Shown here: one piece after another, positions 26,422-35,784 of the stretch
Layout: the number at the start of each line of letters is the position of its first letter
Position numbering within the stretch: position 1 is the first letter of the stretch
NCBI GenBank assembly: GCA_020635195.1
Contig: JACKAG010000005.1
Span: 62,001-126,000, forward strand
DNA: 64,000 nucleotides
Source of the DNA: Deltaproteobacteria bacterium
GTDB taxonomy: Bacteria > Bdellovibrionota_B > Oligoflexia > Oligoflexales > Bog-1112
Reading direction: 5' to 3'
The notes under the pieces: model-generated
Database searches by the model: none
Seen by the model: the letters and a program-made list of their open reading frames with translations, nothing else
What the model was told of the DNA's origin: nothing
Program-made: the position numbers and the translations under genes

Positions 26422-26718
26422 ATGCCAGAAAACACCGAAAAAATCAGGGCAGCAGAGAATACCCCGCCGAAGGCTGATGCACTTCTCTCAAAAAGACAGC
26501 CATCCCCTCAAAAGCAAGACAAAAAAGCAACAGCTAAAGCTTCTTATCCTCCGGAACAGGATCTGTCAGAGCTGTCCAGACAGGAAAGACAGTTGCAACA
26601 CTATCAGGATTTTGCGCGACAGATCCGCAAAGAATTACAGGAGCAATGCCCCTTTATCAGCTACCCCATCCACTGGTTTTACCCAGGCCCCCGCTCAGAG
26701 GGACACACTAAACTCTGA
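26422..26718 (+). CDS. Small hydrophilic protein of unknown function
   Basis: 98 residues with AAGGAG nine bases upstream. The N-terminal half is Lys/Pro/Gln-rich and probably disordered; the centre LSELSRQERQLQHYQDFARQ is a likely amphipathic helix. No family recognised. An overlapping frame (26336-26743) is Lys/Arg-rich throughout and has a poorer start, so this frame is preferred. Confidence 0.4.
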   Translation: MPENTEKIRAAENTPPKADALLSKRQPSPQKQDKKATAKASYPPEQDLSELSRQERQLQHYQDFARQIRKELQEQCPFISYPIHWFYPGPRSEGHTKL

Positions 26719-26724
26719 GGATTC

Positions 26725-27135
26725 TTACTCCGTCCTGATATGACTCAACAACGTCATAAGATCCTCATCATCCCCCATGCTGGCAAGCTCAAGAGCGGAC
26801 CACTCGCACGGACCCCGCTGATGCACATCAGCCCCGACATCAAGTAGAAGATTTATGATTTCCATCCACTTTTCTCTTTTTTCCTTCTTCTCCTCCACTC
26901 CTCGCACTGCCTCACAGAGGGCGACACTCCCCGAAGAATGACCTTTCTGACAGGGCTTTGCTCCCACTGTAAGCAGGTACTTTACTACCTCTACATGACA
27001 ATATTTTATGGCGGTAATGAGCGGAGAGTCCCCTGAAGCAATGGGAAGATGTTTATTTGCTGGCTCTGTTGTTACCCCCAGAACCAGGCTGCTGCTGAAT
27101 ATCATAAGGAACAAAAAGGAAAATAAGATCTTCAC
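26725..27135 (-). CDS. Short secreted ankyrin-repeat protein
   Basis: 136 residues, GTG start at 27135 with AAGGG upstream. The leader MKILFSFLFLMIFSSSLVLG is a variant of the shared signal peptide. Two to three ankyrin repeats follow: DSPLITAIKYCHVEVVKYLLTVG, one with a charged insertion (EEKKEKREKW), and ELASMGDDEDLMTLLSHI. The repeats are degenerate compared with other family members. Confidence 0.75.
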   Translation of the reverse strand: MKILFSFLFLMIFSSSLVLGVTTEPANKHLPIASGDSPLITAIKYCHVEVVKYLLTVGAKPCQKGHSSGSVALCEAVRGVEEKKEKREKWMEIINLLLDVGADVHQRGPCEWSALELASMGDDEDLMTLLSHIRTE

Positions 27136-27430
27136 CGGACACCCTTATCATCATGGATCATAGTTACTGCCCAAGACAGCATGCTCTGAGACTTCCGCGA
27201 AGGCTGGGGAAAATAACAGGAGATGAAAAAGCCAGCAACACTTTTTCAGAAAACCCTCACTGACTCAAGATAAGTGGCGCTACCAGCCTAAAAGGCTGTC
27301 ATAAAAATACCAATAATAACAATAGATTGATTTCGCAATACAGGATCAGAGCCCTGTGGAAAATTCTGCCTCTTTCCAGCCGCTTTTCATCTGCCGAAGT
27401 CAGAACATCACACGATAAAGAGAGGCCCTT

Positions 27431-29263
27431 ATGAAAACTATCCTACTGATTTCAATCCTGCTTCTGGGCAGCGCATGCCAGAAATCATCTTCAGAAGACA
27501 ATTCTGCATCAACAACAACATCCAATGCTCAGGTTGGAACACTTTTAATTCAGCCAAAGGTCACTCCTCCGGTACAATCCAACACGCCGGATAATTTTCA
27601 GAGTGGCTTTCAGCTGGCAGCTCTGCGCTTACAGAACCCTGCGGCATATCAGAAAATACGCAAGCTGATGCTGACGACAGAGCTAAGCACACAGCTCTGC
27701 GGAAGTATCGACCGCTCCAGTGATCCCACAAAATACAGCGCATGTGTGGCTGCTGCATATGTCAAAGAATCCTTTTTCCTTGGAGAAGGTCCCTCTGATC
27801 TTGCAAGCCTGACCCAGAAAATCGATTCGCGTATGGAGGATATTTTCCGCAATAACGACTGGTCCTATATGCCCTGTTTTGATGAAAACAATACGGCAGG
27901 CGGGAGCTACTATGCGGATAACAACCCGACATCCGCTTCTGTGACAAAAGAGTATCCTGCATTTTCTCTTGTCACGATGAGCCCGGAGCATAGCTTCTCT
28001 GACGGAACCTCATATAACCTGGGTATGACGGCCTACCTGTCCTGTAAGGGCTATCTCGATGGAGCAGCCTCTACTTCATCTTCCAAAAGCTGGGTTGCTT
28101 TCGGAAGAAAAGACGGGAATTACTATATCCACGAAGGATCTACAGCAGGGCTCGGATCTCTGGCTCAATACAGCAGTAACGGAAATCTGGAACTGTTCTT
28201 TGCTCTTGGAAGTCCTGCTGATTCTATTCCTGATAATTTTATCGATGAACTGGCTGCAACAAACAACTCAAGCACCGGCCTGATACATATGAAGAGTTTT
28301 GCAGACACAGGACTACTGGAGCTAACCATGACTGGTTCAGGCTTCAACAGTCATGATTGCGGAACCCATATCATCACTAACGGATCTCTGCTCTTCATCA
28401 AAACCAATGAAAACACCTATGGAGCCTGCTCCTCCGATGACGATGGAGTGGGTACTCCACACAAAGATACCAGTGACGGAAACCGAAGCTACGACTCATC
28501 AAAAAGCGATAAAACATACTGTATCGATGTCAGCGGCAGCTCATCTATCAGCGCCTTTGATTCCACCACTCCATGTGAAGATCAGGGACTGACCAGCAGT
28601 GCCTTTGCACTCGACAGCCTCAGTCGCAGCACATTCAAATCAAAATATGCCGGATACCTTTTCAGCAAGGACCCTGATATCAATGAAGTCATTTATGTTC
28701 CGGTTCAGGGGGACCCTGTCGGAGAAGACACAGAAACCCATGCATTTGAAAAAAGTAGTATTTCCGGCAACACCATCAGCACAAGCTGTGGAAGCAGTGG
28801 AGAAAGCTCATCCTTTGAACTCAAATATAGCCTGAATCTTGCTTCTGATCTGTCTGCTCGTATTGCTGCTGTCAAGCAGTCCAATGCGACAGATTTCGAT
28901 GAAACAGCCTTTAAAGAAAAATTTAACGAGCGACTGAAAGCCGCTTCAGACGCAAAACTCAGTTTCAGTGTCTCTGCTTCAGCTGGCGGTATCAAATGGG
29001 CAGATTTTGATATGGCTCTCAAACTCAGTATTGATGGTCAGCAGGTCGCAAGTGCAAACTATCAGGAAGCCGATGATCATACGAAAGGCTCCCAGGTCAA
29101 AACAATCGATCTGGATTTATCCGGGATAAGTTCTGATTCGACCTTCACGCTGACTGCAAGCGGAAGCCTGGGCCTTGGTTGCACGACCAGTTCCGGAACA
29201 GGTACCGCCTCCGTTAAACTGGGCTTTCCACGCCTGACATATACAGCAAAAACAGAGGGCTGA
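27431..29263 (+). CDS. Large lipoprotein of unknown function
   Basis: 610 residues. The signal MKTILLISILLLGSAC has lipobox GSAC, mature CQKSSSEDN followed by a Ser/Thr/Asn linker. The body is beta-rich with at least ten Cys, low in charge, and ends GFPRLTYTAKTEG. No conserved domain recognised. Probably outer-membrane attached. The stop codon sits inside the hairpin that terminates the convergent dps operon. Confidence 0.7.
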   Translation: MKTILLISILLLGSACQKSSSEDNSASTTTSNAQVGTLLIQPKVTPPVQSNTPDNFQSGFQLAALRLQNPAAYQKIRKLMLTTELSTQLCGSIDRSSDPTKYSACVAAAYVKESFFLGEGPSDLASLTQKIDSRMEDIFRNNDWSYMPCFDENNTAGGSYYADNNPTSASVTKEYPAFSLVTMSPEHSFSDGTSYNLGMTAYLSCKGYLDGAASTSSSKSWVAFGRKDGNYYIHEGSTAGLGSLAQYSSNGNLELFFALGSPADSIPDNFIDELAATNNSSTGLIHMKSFADTGLLELTMTGSGFNSHDCGTHIITNGSLLFIKTNENTYGACSSDDDGVGTPHKDTSDGNRSYDSSKSDKTYCIDVSGSSSISAFDSTTPCEDQGLTSSAFALDSLSRSTFKSKYAGYLFSKDPDINEVIYVPVQGDPVGEDTETHAFEKSSISGNTISTSCGSSGESSSFELKYSLNLASDLSARIAAVKQSNATDFDETAFKEKFNERLKAASDAKLSFSVSASAGGIKWADFDMALKLSIDGQQVASANYQEADDHTKGSQVKTIDLDLSGISSDSTFTLTASGSLGLGCTTSSGTGTASVKLGFPRLTYTAKTEG

Positions 29264-29272
29264 CAGCCCTCT
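29248..29272 (-). terminator. Terminator of the yhbY-methyltransferase-dps operon
   Basis: On the minus strand AGAGGGCTG TCAGCCCTCT forms a hairpin followed by GTTTTTG. It lies 25 bp past the dps stop, inside the 3' end of the convergent lipoprotein gene. Confidence 0.6.
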
Positions 29273-29297
29273 CAGGCTCACTTATCCCGGGAACATC

Positions 29298-29771
29298 CTA
29301 TGAAAGCAGGCTTTTTAACATCCAGGCTGTTTTTTCATGAAATTCAATCCTGGAGCCAAGAAGGCTGTTTGTTCCTTCATCATTCGCCCCTTCAAGAACC
29401 GGAAGAATTTCCTTGGCTGTCCTGACAACCTGCTCATGGTCCGCAAGAAGATTCGCGATCATCTGAGAAGAGTCGATATCTGGTGCCGGGTCTTCCTGAA
29501 CTGAGCTCAGCTGACTGAATTCGCTATAAGATCCGGGGGCTTTGACTCCAAGAACCCGAATCCTCTCTGCAATCTCGTCCACAGCAAGAGCCAGGGCTGT
29601 ATAATGCTGCTCAAACATAAGATGGAGATTCTGAAACATAGGGCCGGTCACGTTCCAGTGATATTTGTGAGTTTTCAGATACAGAGTATACGTTTCAGCC
29701 AGCAGTTTTGACATGCCTTTTGCAATATCCGAACGTCTGGATTCACTGATCCCGGTATTGATCGTACTCAA
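29298..29771 (-). CDS. dps: Dps-family ferritin-like DNA-protection protein
   Basis: 157 residues from the TTG at 29771 (AGGGGG upstream). This start gives the usual N-terminus (STINTGISESRRSDIAKG), whereas the longer ATG frame to 29828 overlaps the preceding gene by 47 bp and adds non-family residues. Ferroxidase residues appear in THKYHWNVTGPMFQNLH and FEQHYTALALAVDEIAERI. Dps forms a dodecamer that oxidises Fe(II) with H2O2 and stores iron, protecting DNA. Last gene of a three-gene operon. Confidence 0.9.
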   Translation of the reverse strand: MSTINTGISESRRSDIAKGMSKLLAETYTLYLKTHKYHWNVTGPMFQNLHLMFEQHYTALALAVDEIAERIRVLGVKAPGSYSEFSQLSSVQEDPAPDIDSSQMIANLLADHEQVVRTAKEILPVLEGANDEGTNSLLGSRIEFHEKTAWMLKSLLS

Positions 29772-29781
29772 CAGCAGCCCC

Positions 29782-30630
29782 CTATTTTTCTGCGACAATA
29801 TAAGCGACCCATGCCTCGCAAGGCTCACCTTCGCTTACTCTGCTATACTCGCCGTTCCCCTCACCATCTTCGTCATTGCCTTCCCAGTATACATGAGTTC
29901 TGGAAAAACCTGCCTCTGTCAGCAGATCTCTGAGCTCAGGAATGGACCACATTCTCCAGTCATAAGAAAAGACCTTCTCACGCTTTTTCTCACCATAGCG
30001 TTTAAAGTGAATATAGAACTGTGCAAAATTGGTCACCGGATCAAAGCTATCCTGATCCCAGAAATAACTGAACTGCTCGTCCTCATATTCTGTCTCTTCT
30101 TCATTGGGTTCACAGCACTTGCTCCCCCCGAAACAGTCAAGAAAGAGCAGCCCACCTTCATTCAAAGAAGCATAGACCGATCTGAAATAGCGGAGCAGAA
30201 CCGGACGCTGTTTAAAACAAAAATAACTGAAGTTTAAAGCGCAGACCAAGTCAGCCCCAGGCAGAGGCCCTTCCAGAACATCTTGTTCAGACAAAACAAG
30301 CCTATCCCGTTCATCCTGGCTTAACTGAGCCAGGTAATGAGTCTTACCATAATCTAAGGGATCAGGATCATTGTCGATGCCACTTGCCCGATAGTGATCC
30401 TGCAGGCGAACCCAGGCGCAGGATAAAGCGAAAGCACCACAAAAATCTTCCCGGAGATGAGCAGGATCACGCCCTTTCAGCTCACGATAGACCCGTTCAA
30501 GAAACAGAACGTCTTCTTCTGGTGATTGCACTGATTTTTGATAAAATTCGTACCGGTCAAAGTCAGCAAGCTGAATCTGAGCTGACTTCCGGACACGTTG
30601 CCGCCTCTCTCTTCGATGCCTTCGGACCAC
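29782..30630 (-). CDS. Class I SAM-dependent methyltransferase
   Basis: 282 residues. Motif I is HLREDFCGAFALSCAWVRL (about residues 58-76), the acidic ASGIDNDPDPL near 81 corresponds to motif II, ADLVCALNFSYFCFK to motif IV, and LNEGGLLFLDCFGG to motif V-VI. The N-terminal Arg/Lys-rich stretch (MVRRHRRERRQRVRK) is unusual, and internal starts cannot be excluded. The substrate is unknown. Between yhbY (27 bp upstream) and dps (10 bp downstream). Confidence 0.85.
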   Translation of the reverse strand: MVRRHRRERRQRVRKSAQIQLADFDRYEFYQKSVQSPEEDVLFLERVYRELKGRDPAHLREDFCGAFALSCAWVRLQDHYRASGIDNDPDPLDYGKTHYLAQLSQDERDRLVLSEQDVLEGPLPGADLVCALNFSYFCFKQRPVLLRYFRSVYASLNEGGLLFLDCFGGSKCCEPNEEETEYEDEQFSYFWDQDSFDPVTNFAQFYIHFKRYGEKKREKVFSYDWRMWSIPELRDLLTEAGFSRTHVYWEGNDEDGEGNGEYSRVSEGEPCEAWVAYIVAEK

Positions 30631-30657
30631 AAATCCTCCTTCATCTCAGTGATCACT

Positions 30658-30978
30658 TTACTTCTCATCAGGAAGCTGAATCATAGCTTTCTTTCTGTCT
30701 TTGTCCCCCGGAAAAGCCCTCCGGTAAAACAGCGCAGTCCTCCCCAGAGTCTGTACCAGAGCAGCTCCGCTCAGAACTTCTAAGTCCCTGACCATCCTGA
30801 GAAAATCATCTCGCTCATCACAGCGAATCTTTACTTTTATCAGCTCATGAGCCTGCAGGCAAAGCTGCATCTCTTTTGCTACCGCCTCTGTAACCCCTTC
30901 CTTACCTATCATCAGCACAGGCTTCATGGAATGGGCCAACCCTTTCAGGTACTTCTCTTGCTTACGTGTCAGCTTCAT
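30658..30978 (-). CDS. yhbY: YhbY-type CRM-domain RNA-binding protein
   Basis: 106 residues, nearly all one CRM domain: LTRKQEKYLKGLAHSMKPV, the loop MIGKEGVTEAV (GxxG-like), and LIKVKIRCDERDDF. E. coli YhbY binds pre-50S ribosomal particles. Full family length. Likely head of the operon with the methyltransferase and dps. Confidence 0.92.
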   Translation of the reverse strand: MKLTRKQEKYLKGLAHSMKPVLMIGKEGVTEAVAKEMQLCLQAHELIKVKIRCDERDDFLRMVRDLEVLSGAALVQTLGRTALFYRRAFPGDKDRKKAMIQLPDEK

Positions 30979-31307
30979 CGTCTGTCTTTCAAAATTAACA
31001 GAAATTTTTACTGTTTTTTAAACATAACAATTTTTTCCGATCCGGATATCCAGGGGCGGACATTTCTGTAACCATCAATCAAACCATACATTCTGACAGC
31101 TTTCGGGCTGAAAGCCTCAGAATCTGTCCATCTGCCAGAAATCCAGGACAGCCTGTATAGCACAGATTCGTGCCTTTAAATATCGTGAAATCATGGGATT
31201 TGCCTGTTCAGATCAGATTTCTCTGAAAATGCTGGATTCTTTTGATTTTTATGTTTAAAATTTCGGGTTTTTCTCTAAAGCGCACCTTCGATCTGAGGAG
31301 AAGCACA
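30979..31307. other. Intergenic stretch with no gene seen
   Basis: 329 bp between divergent yhbY and the Nudix gene. No coding frame, hairpin or repeat stands out. T-rich segments near 31010-31035 may belong to the yhbY promoter. Confidence 0.5.
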
Positions 31308-31730
31308 GTGGCTGAAAAAAATATCCGTGTGATTACACTGGGTATTGTACGGCATCCGGATGGGAGCATTCTCCTGGATACGACGACAGACCCAAAGCGC
31401 AATCTCAGTTTTCTGAGGCCGCTCGGAGGCGGCGTGGATTTTTCCGAAAGCTGTGAGGACGCCATCGCCCGGGAATTCAAAGAAGAAATCTCAGCTGATG
31501 TCCGGGACTGCACGCTGCTCAGCGTCTTTGAAAATATTTTTGAGTACAACGGCGAGCCGGGCCATGAAATCGTCTTTTTCTATGAACTCACGCTCTCTGA
31601 GCGGAGTTTCTATGAGAGAGCTGAAATTCCTGTCAGGGAAGGGGCTGAAGTCAGAATCGCCAGATGGTATCCCAGAGAGGATCTGAAAACAAAAGTGATT
31701 TTTCCCCCTCAGATCCTGAAATTTCTGTAA
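31308..31730 (+). CDS. Nudix hydrolase
   Basis: 140 residues from GTG 31308 (GAGGAG seven bases upstream); a longer ATG frame from 31242 adds residues outside the family. The Nudix box is GGGVDFSESCEDAIAREF followed by KEEISADV. The G-x5-E-x7-RE-x2-EE pattern is kept, but the terminal G is replaced by S. It hydrolyses nucleoside diphosphates linked to another moiety; the substrate is unknown. Standalone gene. Confidence 0.85.
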   Translation: MAEKNIRVITLGIVRHPDGSILLDTTTDPKRNLSFLRPLGGGVDFSESCEDAIAREFKEEISADVRDCTLLSVFENIFEYNGEPGHEIVFFYELTLSERSFYERAEIPVREGAEVRIARWYPREDLKTKVIFPPQILKFL

Positions 31731-31736
31731 AGTGGC

Positions 31737-34700
31737 TCAATATCTTATGATGTATGCGGCGCCGGCATCAGCACCCGAGTTATCACTGCTGGCGGATTTT
31801 GGCGTATTGACTGTACTGAACTCCGTACTGTCTTCCATGGAAGAACCAACCACAATAGACTGGCTGTCCATGGCAACAGTCCCAGCAAAATTATCCAGAG
31901 CATCGTGATTCGATGCCTTCAGAAATGCCGCCTGACTCCACGTAGTCCCGGATCTGCTGAAGACATAAGCAGCACCATAGTCTGTGGCAGAATCCGCTGC
32001 TGATGTCGTCCCATTGATAACGGATGTCCCTGCACTGCCTTCTGCCGGAGCTCCGACCACAATGTAATCCCCTTCCACCGCAACAGAAGTTCCGAATAAA
32101 GCCTCTTCATGAGGATTCGATGGCTTAAGAAAGGCCTGCTGTGCCCATAAACCTCCGGACTTAACAAAGACATAAGCAGCACCCGCATTCGATAACGATC
32201 CATCACTACTTGCTGTCGATCCGTTGATAATGGTACCCGCTGCACTATCCTCCCCTACTGAACCTGCCACAATCGTGTCCCCTGAAAGTGAAATCGAGGC
32301 ACCGATAAAATCACCATTATCAATCACAGGAGTCGATAAATAAGCCTCCTGCGCCCAGGTGCTTCCGCTTCTCTGAAACACCCACACTGCACCAAACCCG
32401 ACACCAGCATAGTTACTACAGGCGGTATTTGGAGAGTTCACAACGACATCTCTACAGTTTGAGCTCTGGGTTGATACGACAGCAAGATCTCCATCGATAT
32501 CGACAGCCTGGCCCACTCCGGACAGACTACCCCCGTTCTGATAGACCTTCAGATAAGCTTCCTGAGCCCAGGTCCCCGTAGTTCTTTTAAAGACATAAGC
32601 GGCTCCTTTTCCTGACCCCGTATTATCAGCGCTGGCCGTTGTTCCGTTTGTCACCGTATTATCGATACTATCTTCACCTGTTGCTCCGACAATGACGGTG
32701 TCGGTATCAATCGCAACAGATTTCCCAAAAAGATCTCCTGCATCGTTGTTAGGAGCTTTCAGATATGCGCTTTGTGTCCATGTGCTTCCACTTCTGGTAA
32801 AAATATAGACCGCCCCTGAATCTCCGTTGGTATCATCTGAAGATGCAGATGAACCATTGGTCACTGTTGTCTGATTGCTATCCTCGTAAGGAGCTCCGAC
32901 CACAAGAGTATTGCCGGAAATCGCAACAGATGTTCCGAATTTATCGTCAGCACCCGCATTAGATGCTTTAATAAACGCCTCAGGAGACCAGGTTACCCCT
33001 GATTTCCGGTAAACCCACACAGCTCCGGAATTCGACAGATTTTCATCACAGCTTAGCGAGGCTCCACCGCTCAGATCTGAAATACTGCTCTGATTACAGT
33101 CTTCATTAGCAGAACCAACCACCAGAGTATCTCCGGAAACTGCCACAACAGAAGCGAACTGATCATCATTGTTAGTGCTACCACTGGCCAGGGGTTTGAT
33201 ATAAGTACCCTGAACAAATCCATAATGAAAACCCGATGAACTGACAACAGAGCTTGTATTGCCGGCAAGATCCTGAGCACGAATATTCACATAATAGACG
33301 TTACCAGCAGTCAACGAAAGATCTGTAAATGTGTAGGTACTGACATTTCCAGCACTGGTCCATGTCCTGACATCCGTATCACCAGAAGAGCTGCCAACGC
33401 TGAGTTCATAAGCCTGAATGCCTGTAAGATTATCTGTCGATGCTGTCCAGCTTATGGCTGCTGTCGTAGTTGCAGATACTGCCTCACCTCCGTCAGAAAG
33501 ACCTGATGGCGCGGACGGAGCTGTGTCGTCGTGCCAGATAAAGTCACTGACGCAGCTACTTTCATTTCCGGCAGAATCTCTGAATTTTGCATACACATAG
33601 GTCTTTGCATTCGTAGCGGAAAGACTCCACTGCGTTTTGCTTGTCGCATAGGTTTCCCAGGAGCCTCCTGATGCACAGCCCGCTGTGTTCGTCACATACA
33701 TCTCAGTCGCCCCAGTAGACGAAAGAAATAAGGTATTTTTAAGAGCAGATGTGTACTCACTACTGCCAATTGTCAGACTATTAGAGGAGGGGGCTATATC
33801 ATCATGAATAACAGAATCACCGACACAGCTGCTCTGACCTGCCGCATTCCGGAACATCGCATACACAAAGACTGTCCCGTTTGTTTTCGAGAGATTCCAT
33901 GAACGGCTTGTACTGTAGCTTTCCCATGACCCTGATGAGCAATCCGCAGAGTCACTCACCAGCATTTCTGACGCTCCCGACGACTGCAGAGTCAATGTAA
34001 CAGAGGATGAGGTCACATACTCTGACCCTGAATTAATCTGAACGGTGCTACTGGCAGGGGCTGTGATGGCTGTCCCTATCTTAAATTCTCTGCAATCACT
34101 GGTATGACCAAAAACATCGCCGAATTTTGCATAAATCGTTCCACTGACACTGGAATAACTGACCGGATCTGAACTCAAAACCGTCCATTCACCCTCTGAA
34201 CAATCCGCTGTCTGAGAGATATAAACCTGGTCAACCAGAGCCCTGTGAGTAAAGACCAGAGAATAGTCCGGCGCAGTCCCTCCGGCAGAAACCGTCACTT
34301 CTTTGAAGTAATCATCTGAGCAGGGAAATTCGACCGACACCGGTGGACTGGGAAGGTCCCTCCCTAAAGCAGAAGTCCCCGTTTGCGGCATCATCCGTAT
34401 ACAAAATGATATCTGAACAGAGCCACAAATCCCTTTATTCATCAGGTGATTTACCACTTCTTTAACCTGAGGAATCTGAGACTGATAAGAAAGGCCAGAA
34501 CAGACATCAGAATCGGCACTCTCGCCAAAAAGTGAGAAAGTCGAATCTGTCATCACAAAAGGCTCAGAATACTGAGGCTCAAATTCCTGTGAAACCTCTA
34601 AACTAAAAGCCTGTTGATTTTCCAGAACCCCCTGATCGAAAACTCCAGAGCCACCATCAGAGCTACCTGATCGCAGGGCCGCAGAGATCTCAAAGCCCTG

Positions 34701-34847
34701 CAACTCTGCCGCCTGACTACTCACCTGCTCTGCTGTTGTCGCCAGCTGAGTGCTTTTGATCTCTTTTAACTGACGAGGGGAACAGGCCACCCCTAATAAG
34801 ATGAACAGAGCTCCGGTTAATCCGAAGCGTACTTGTAAAGCAGGCAT
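31737..34847 (-). CDS. Giant lipoprotein with Cys repeats, FN3 domain and seven FG-GAP-like repeats
   Basis: 1036 residues from MPALQVRFG (start 34847, GGAG upstream; ATG at 34877 is a weaker choice). Lipobox LGVAC, mature C-SPRQLKEIK. Three repeats of the type ADCSSGSWESYSTS lie at about 220-470, then a fibronectin-III-like domain (ISWTASTDNLTGIQAYELS). From about 580, seven repeats of the type DDKFGTSVAISGNTLVVGA-x-ED, each with a Trp-Ser/Ala-x-x-A-x-LKA segment, fit one complete seven-bladed integrin-alpha-like propeller. Likely outer-membrane-anchored and surface-exposed, possibly adhesive. The fourth blade lacks the ED motif. Confidence 0.85.
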   Translation of the reverse strand: MPALQVRFGLTGALFILLGVACSPRQLKEIKSTQLATTAEQVSSQAAELQGFEISAALRSGSSDGGSGVFDQGVLENQQAFSLEVSQEFEPQYSEPFVMTDSTFSLFGESADSDVCSGLSYQSQIPQVKEVVNHLMNKGICGSVQISFCIRMMPQTGTSALGRDLPSPPVSVEFPCSDDYFKEVTVSAGGTAPDYSLVFTHRALVDQVYISQTADCSEGEWTVLSSDPVSYSSVSGTIYAKFGDVFGHTSDCREFKIGTAITAPASSTVQINSGSEYVTSSSVTLTLQSSGASEMLVSDSADCSSGSWESYSTSRSWNLSKTNGTVFVYAMFRNAAGQSSCVGDSVIHDDIAPSSNSLTIGSSEYTSALKNTLFLSSTGATEMYVTNTAGCASGGSWETYATSKTQWSLSATNAKTYVYAKFRDSAGNESSCVSDFIWHDDTAPSAPSGLSDGGEAVSATTTAAISWTASTDNLTGIQAYELSVGSSSGDTDVRTWTSAGNVSTYTFTDLSLTAGNVYYVNIRAQDLAGNTSSVVSSSGFHYGFVQGTYIKPLASGSTNNDDQFASVVAVSGDTLVVGSANEDCNQSSISDLSGGASLSCDENLSNSGAVWVYRKSGVTWSPEAFIKASNAGADDKFGTSVAISGNTLVVGAPYEDSNQTTVTNGSSASSDDTNGDSGAVYIFTRSGSTWTQSAYLKAPNNDAGDLFGKSVAIDTDTVIVGATGEDSIDNTVTNGTTASADNTGSGKGAAYVFKRTTGTWAQEAYLKVYQNGGSLSGVGQAVDIDGDLAVVSTQSSNCRDVVVNSPNTACSNYAGVGFGAVWVFQRSGSTWAQEAYLSTPVIDNGDFIGASISLSGDTIVAGSVGEDSAAGTIINGSTASSDGSLSNAGAAYVFVKSGGLWAQQAFLKPSNPHEEALFGTSVAVEGDYIVVGAPAEGSAGTSVINGTTSAADSATDYGAAYVFSRSGTTWSQAAFLKASNHDALDNFAGTVAMDSQSIVVGSSMEDSTEFSTVNTPKSASSDNSGADAGAAYIIRY

Positions 34848-35007
34848 CAGTGAAACTCCACATATCTGTAGGCTCATTTCTATGCTGTATTTCCTATCGT
34901 CTGATATGAGGATATGTTAAATATTATTACATATATGAATAATAACAAATAGTTATCAAAAACCATCCTTTATGCCACAAAATCCGGGGCAAGAATCTGT
35001 CTTCGTG

Positions 35008-35053
35008 CAGCAATTCCCCGCTGGGTCTAAAACCCTTGCTATCAAAGGGTTTT
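35008..35053 (+). repeat. Partial copy of the 67-bp palindromic element
   Basis: Identical to the left arm, loop and first ten bases of the right arm of the palindrome at 43579-43645, from CAGCAATTCCCCGCTGGG to AAAGGGTTTT, then diverges. Confidence 0.88.
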
Positions 35054-35139
35054 GAAATATTGTCTCCGCAGAATTTTTTGCCATATAAATATTTATTATT
35101 AAGCTCTTAGCTGAACCTCAGATCGGATCAGCGCCTTAT

Positions 35140-35245
35140 GTCAGCTATCCCCTCAGATATACAGCTTTTATACAGCTTTTTTTATGCGGAGAACCACTCC
35201 ATTTTTGCCTTTAGTTTTGGAAGGTTACATGCTGGCGGGGGAATT
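35140..35245 (+). repeat. Dispersed repeat, copy 1 (diverged)
   Basis: Shares with 38296-38395 the order TATCAGC-AT-CC/TCATC-CAGATATA, T-rich run, TGCGGAGA-C-CTTCCATTT, and ends CATGCTGGCGGGGGAATTGC. Identity is patchy, so this is an old copy. Confidence 0.5.
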
Positions 35246-35531
35246 GCTGGTCTTCGTGCCTCTCCGAAATCCGAAAGAACTGAAGATCTGCGAAGATAGC
35301 CCCAGACGAGGACTTTTAATCCGAAAATACAGAATAAAGATTCTACAGACGTCCAGACGACTTCTTCTGGAGGGTTCTGCTTTTGACCAGATATACATCC
35401 AACATCGCGTATCCGGCAGCTCTGTCACCTAAATTCCATCAGGACAGGGTTTTAAATGGCATAGAAAAAGGAGATAAGTAAAGATTACACTCTGGCCCTG
35501 ATCTGACGTGAGTTGGGTTGTGGCTGGGTAT

Positions 35532-35570
35532 GTGTCATCTAAAACGCTCGTTTTGGATGACACTTTTTGC
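35532..35570 (+). terminator. Terminator-like hairpin without an obvious gene
   Basis: GTGTCATC-TAAAAC, loop GCTC, GTTTTG-GATGACAC (one G-T pair), then TTTTTG. A strong Rho-independent shape on the plus strand, but no plus-strand gene precedes it. It may be left from a lost gene or be a mobile hairpin. Confidence 0.5.
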
Positions 35571-35784
35571 TGAGATGTGGCTGATCGATGAAGAAAAGGC
35601 TCTGGATATAAAAAAAGCGGCCTTCACAGCTGAGGAGCGCTATGCCTGTCAGAATGGGTTATCCTGAATCAGAGATTTGAATCAGAGTGTTGCAGGAATG
35701 AAGCATCTACATCCGCAGGAAAAAAAATCGTCGTCAGGCATCGATAATATCATCAGAGAATTCTGTTCAAACGCTGCGCTTTCG

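Larger units (their letters stand above)
34848..35784. other. Long non-coding stretch at the left edge of the accessory island
   Basis: About 940 bp. It holds a partial copy of the 67-bp palindrome (35008-35053), a copy of the 100-bp repeat (about 35140-35245) and an orphan terminator-like hairpin (35532-35563). An 82-codon frame (35184-35432) reads through the repeat and is not convincing. The rest shows nothing I can identify. Confidence 0.5.

Noticed and set aside
26336..26743. 135-codon frame overlapping the small protein at 26422
   Set aside because: Poor start context and a composition dominated by Lys/Arg/Gln; the 26422 frame has AAGGAG.
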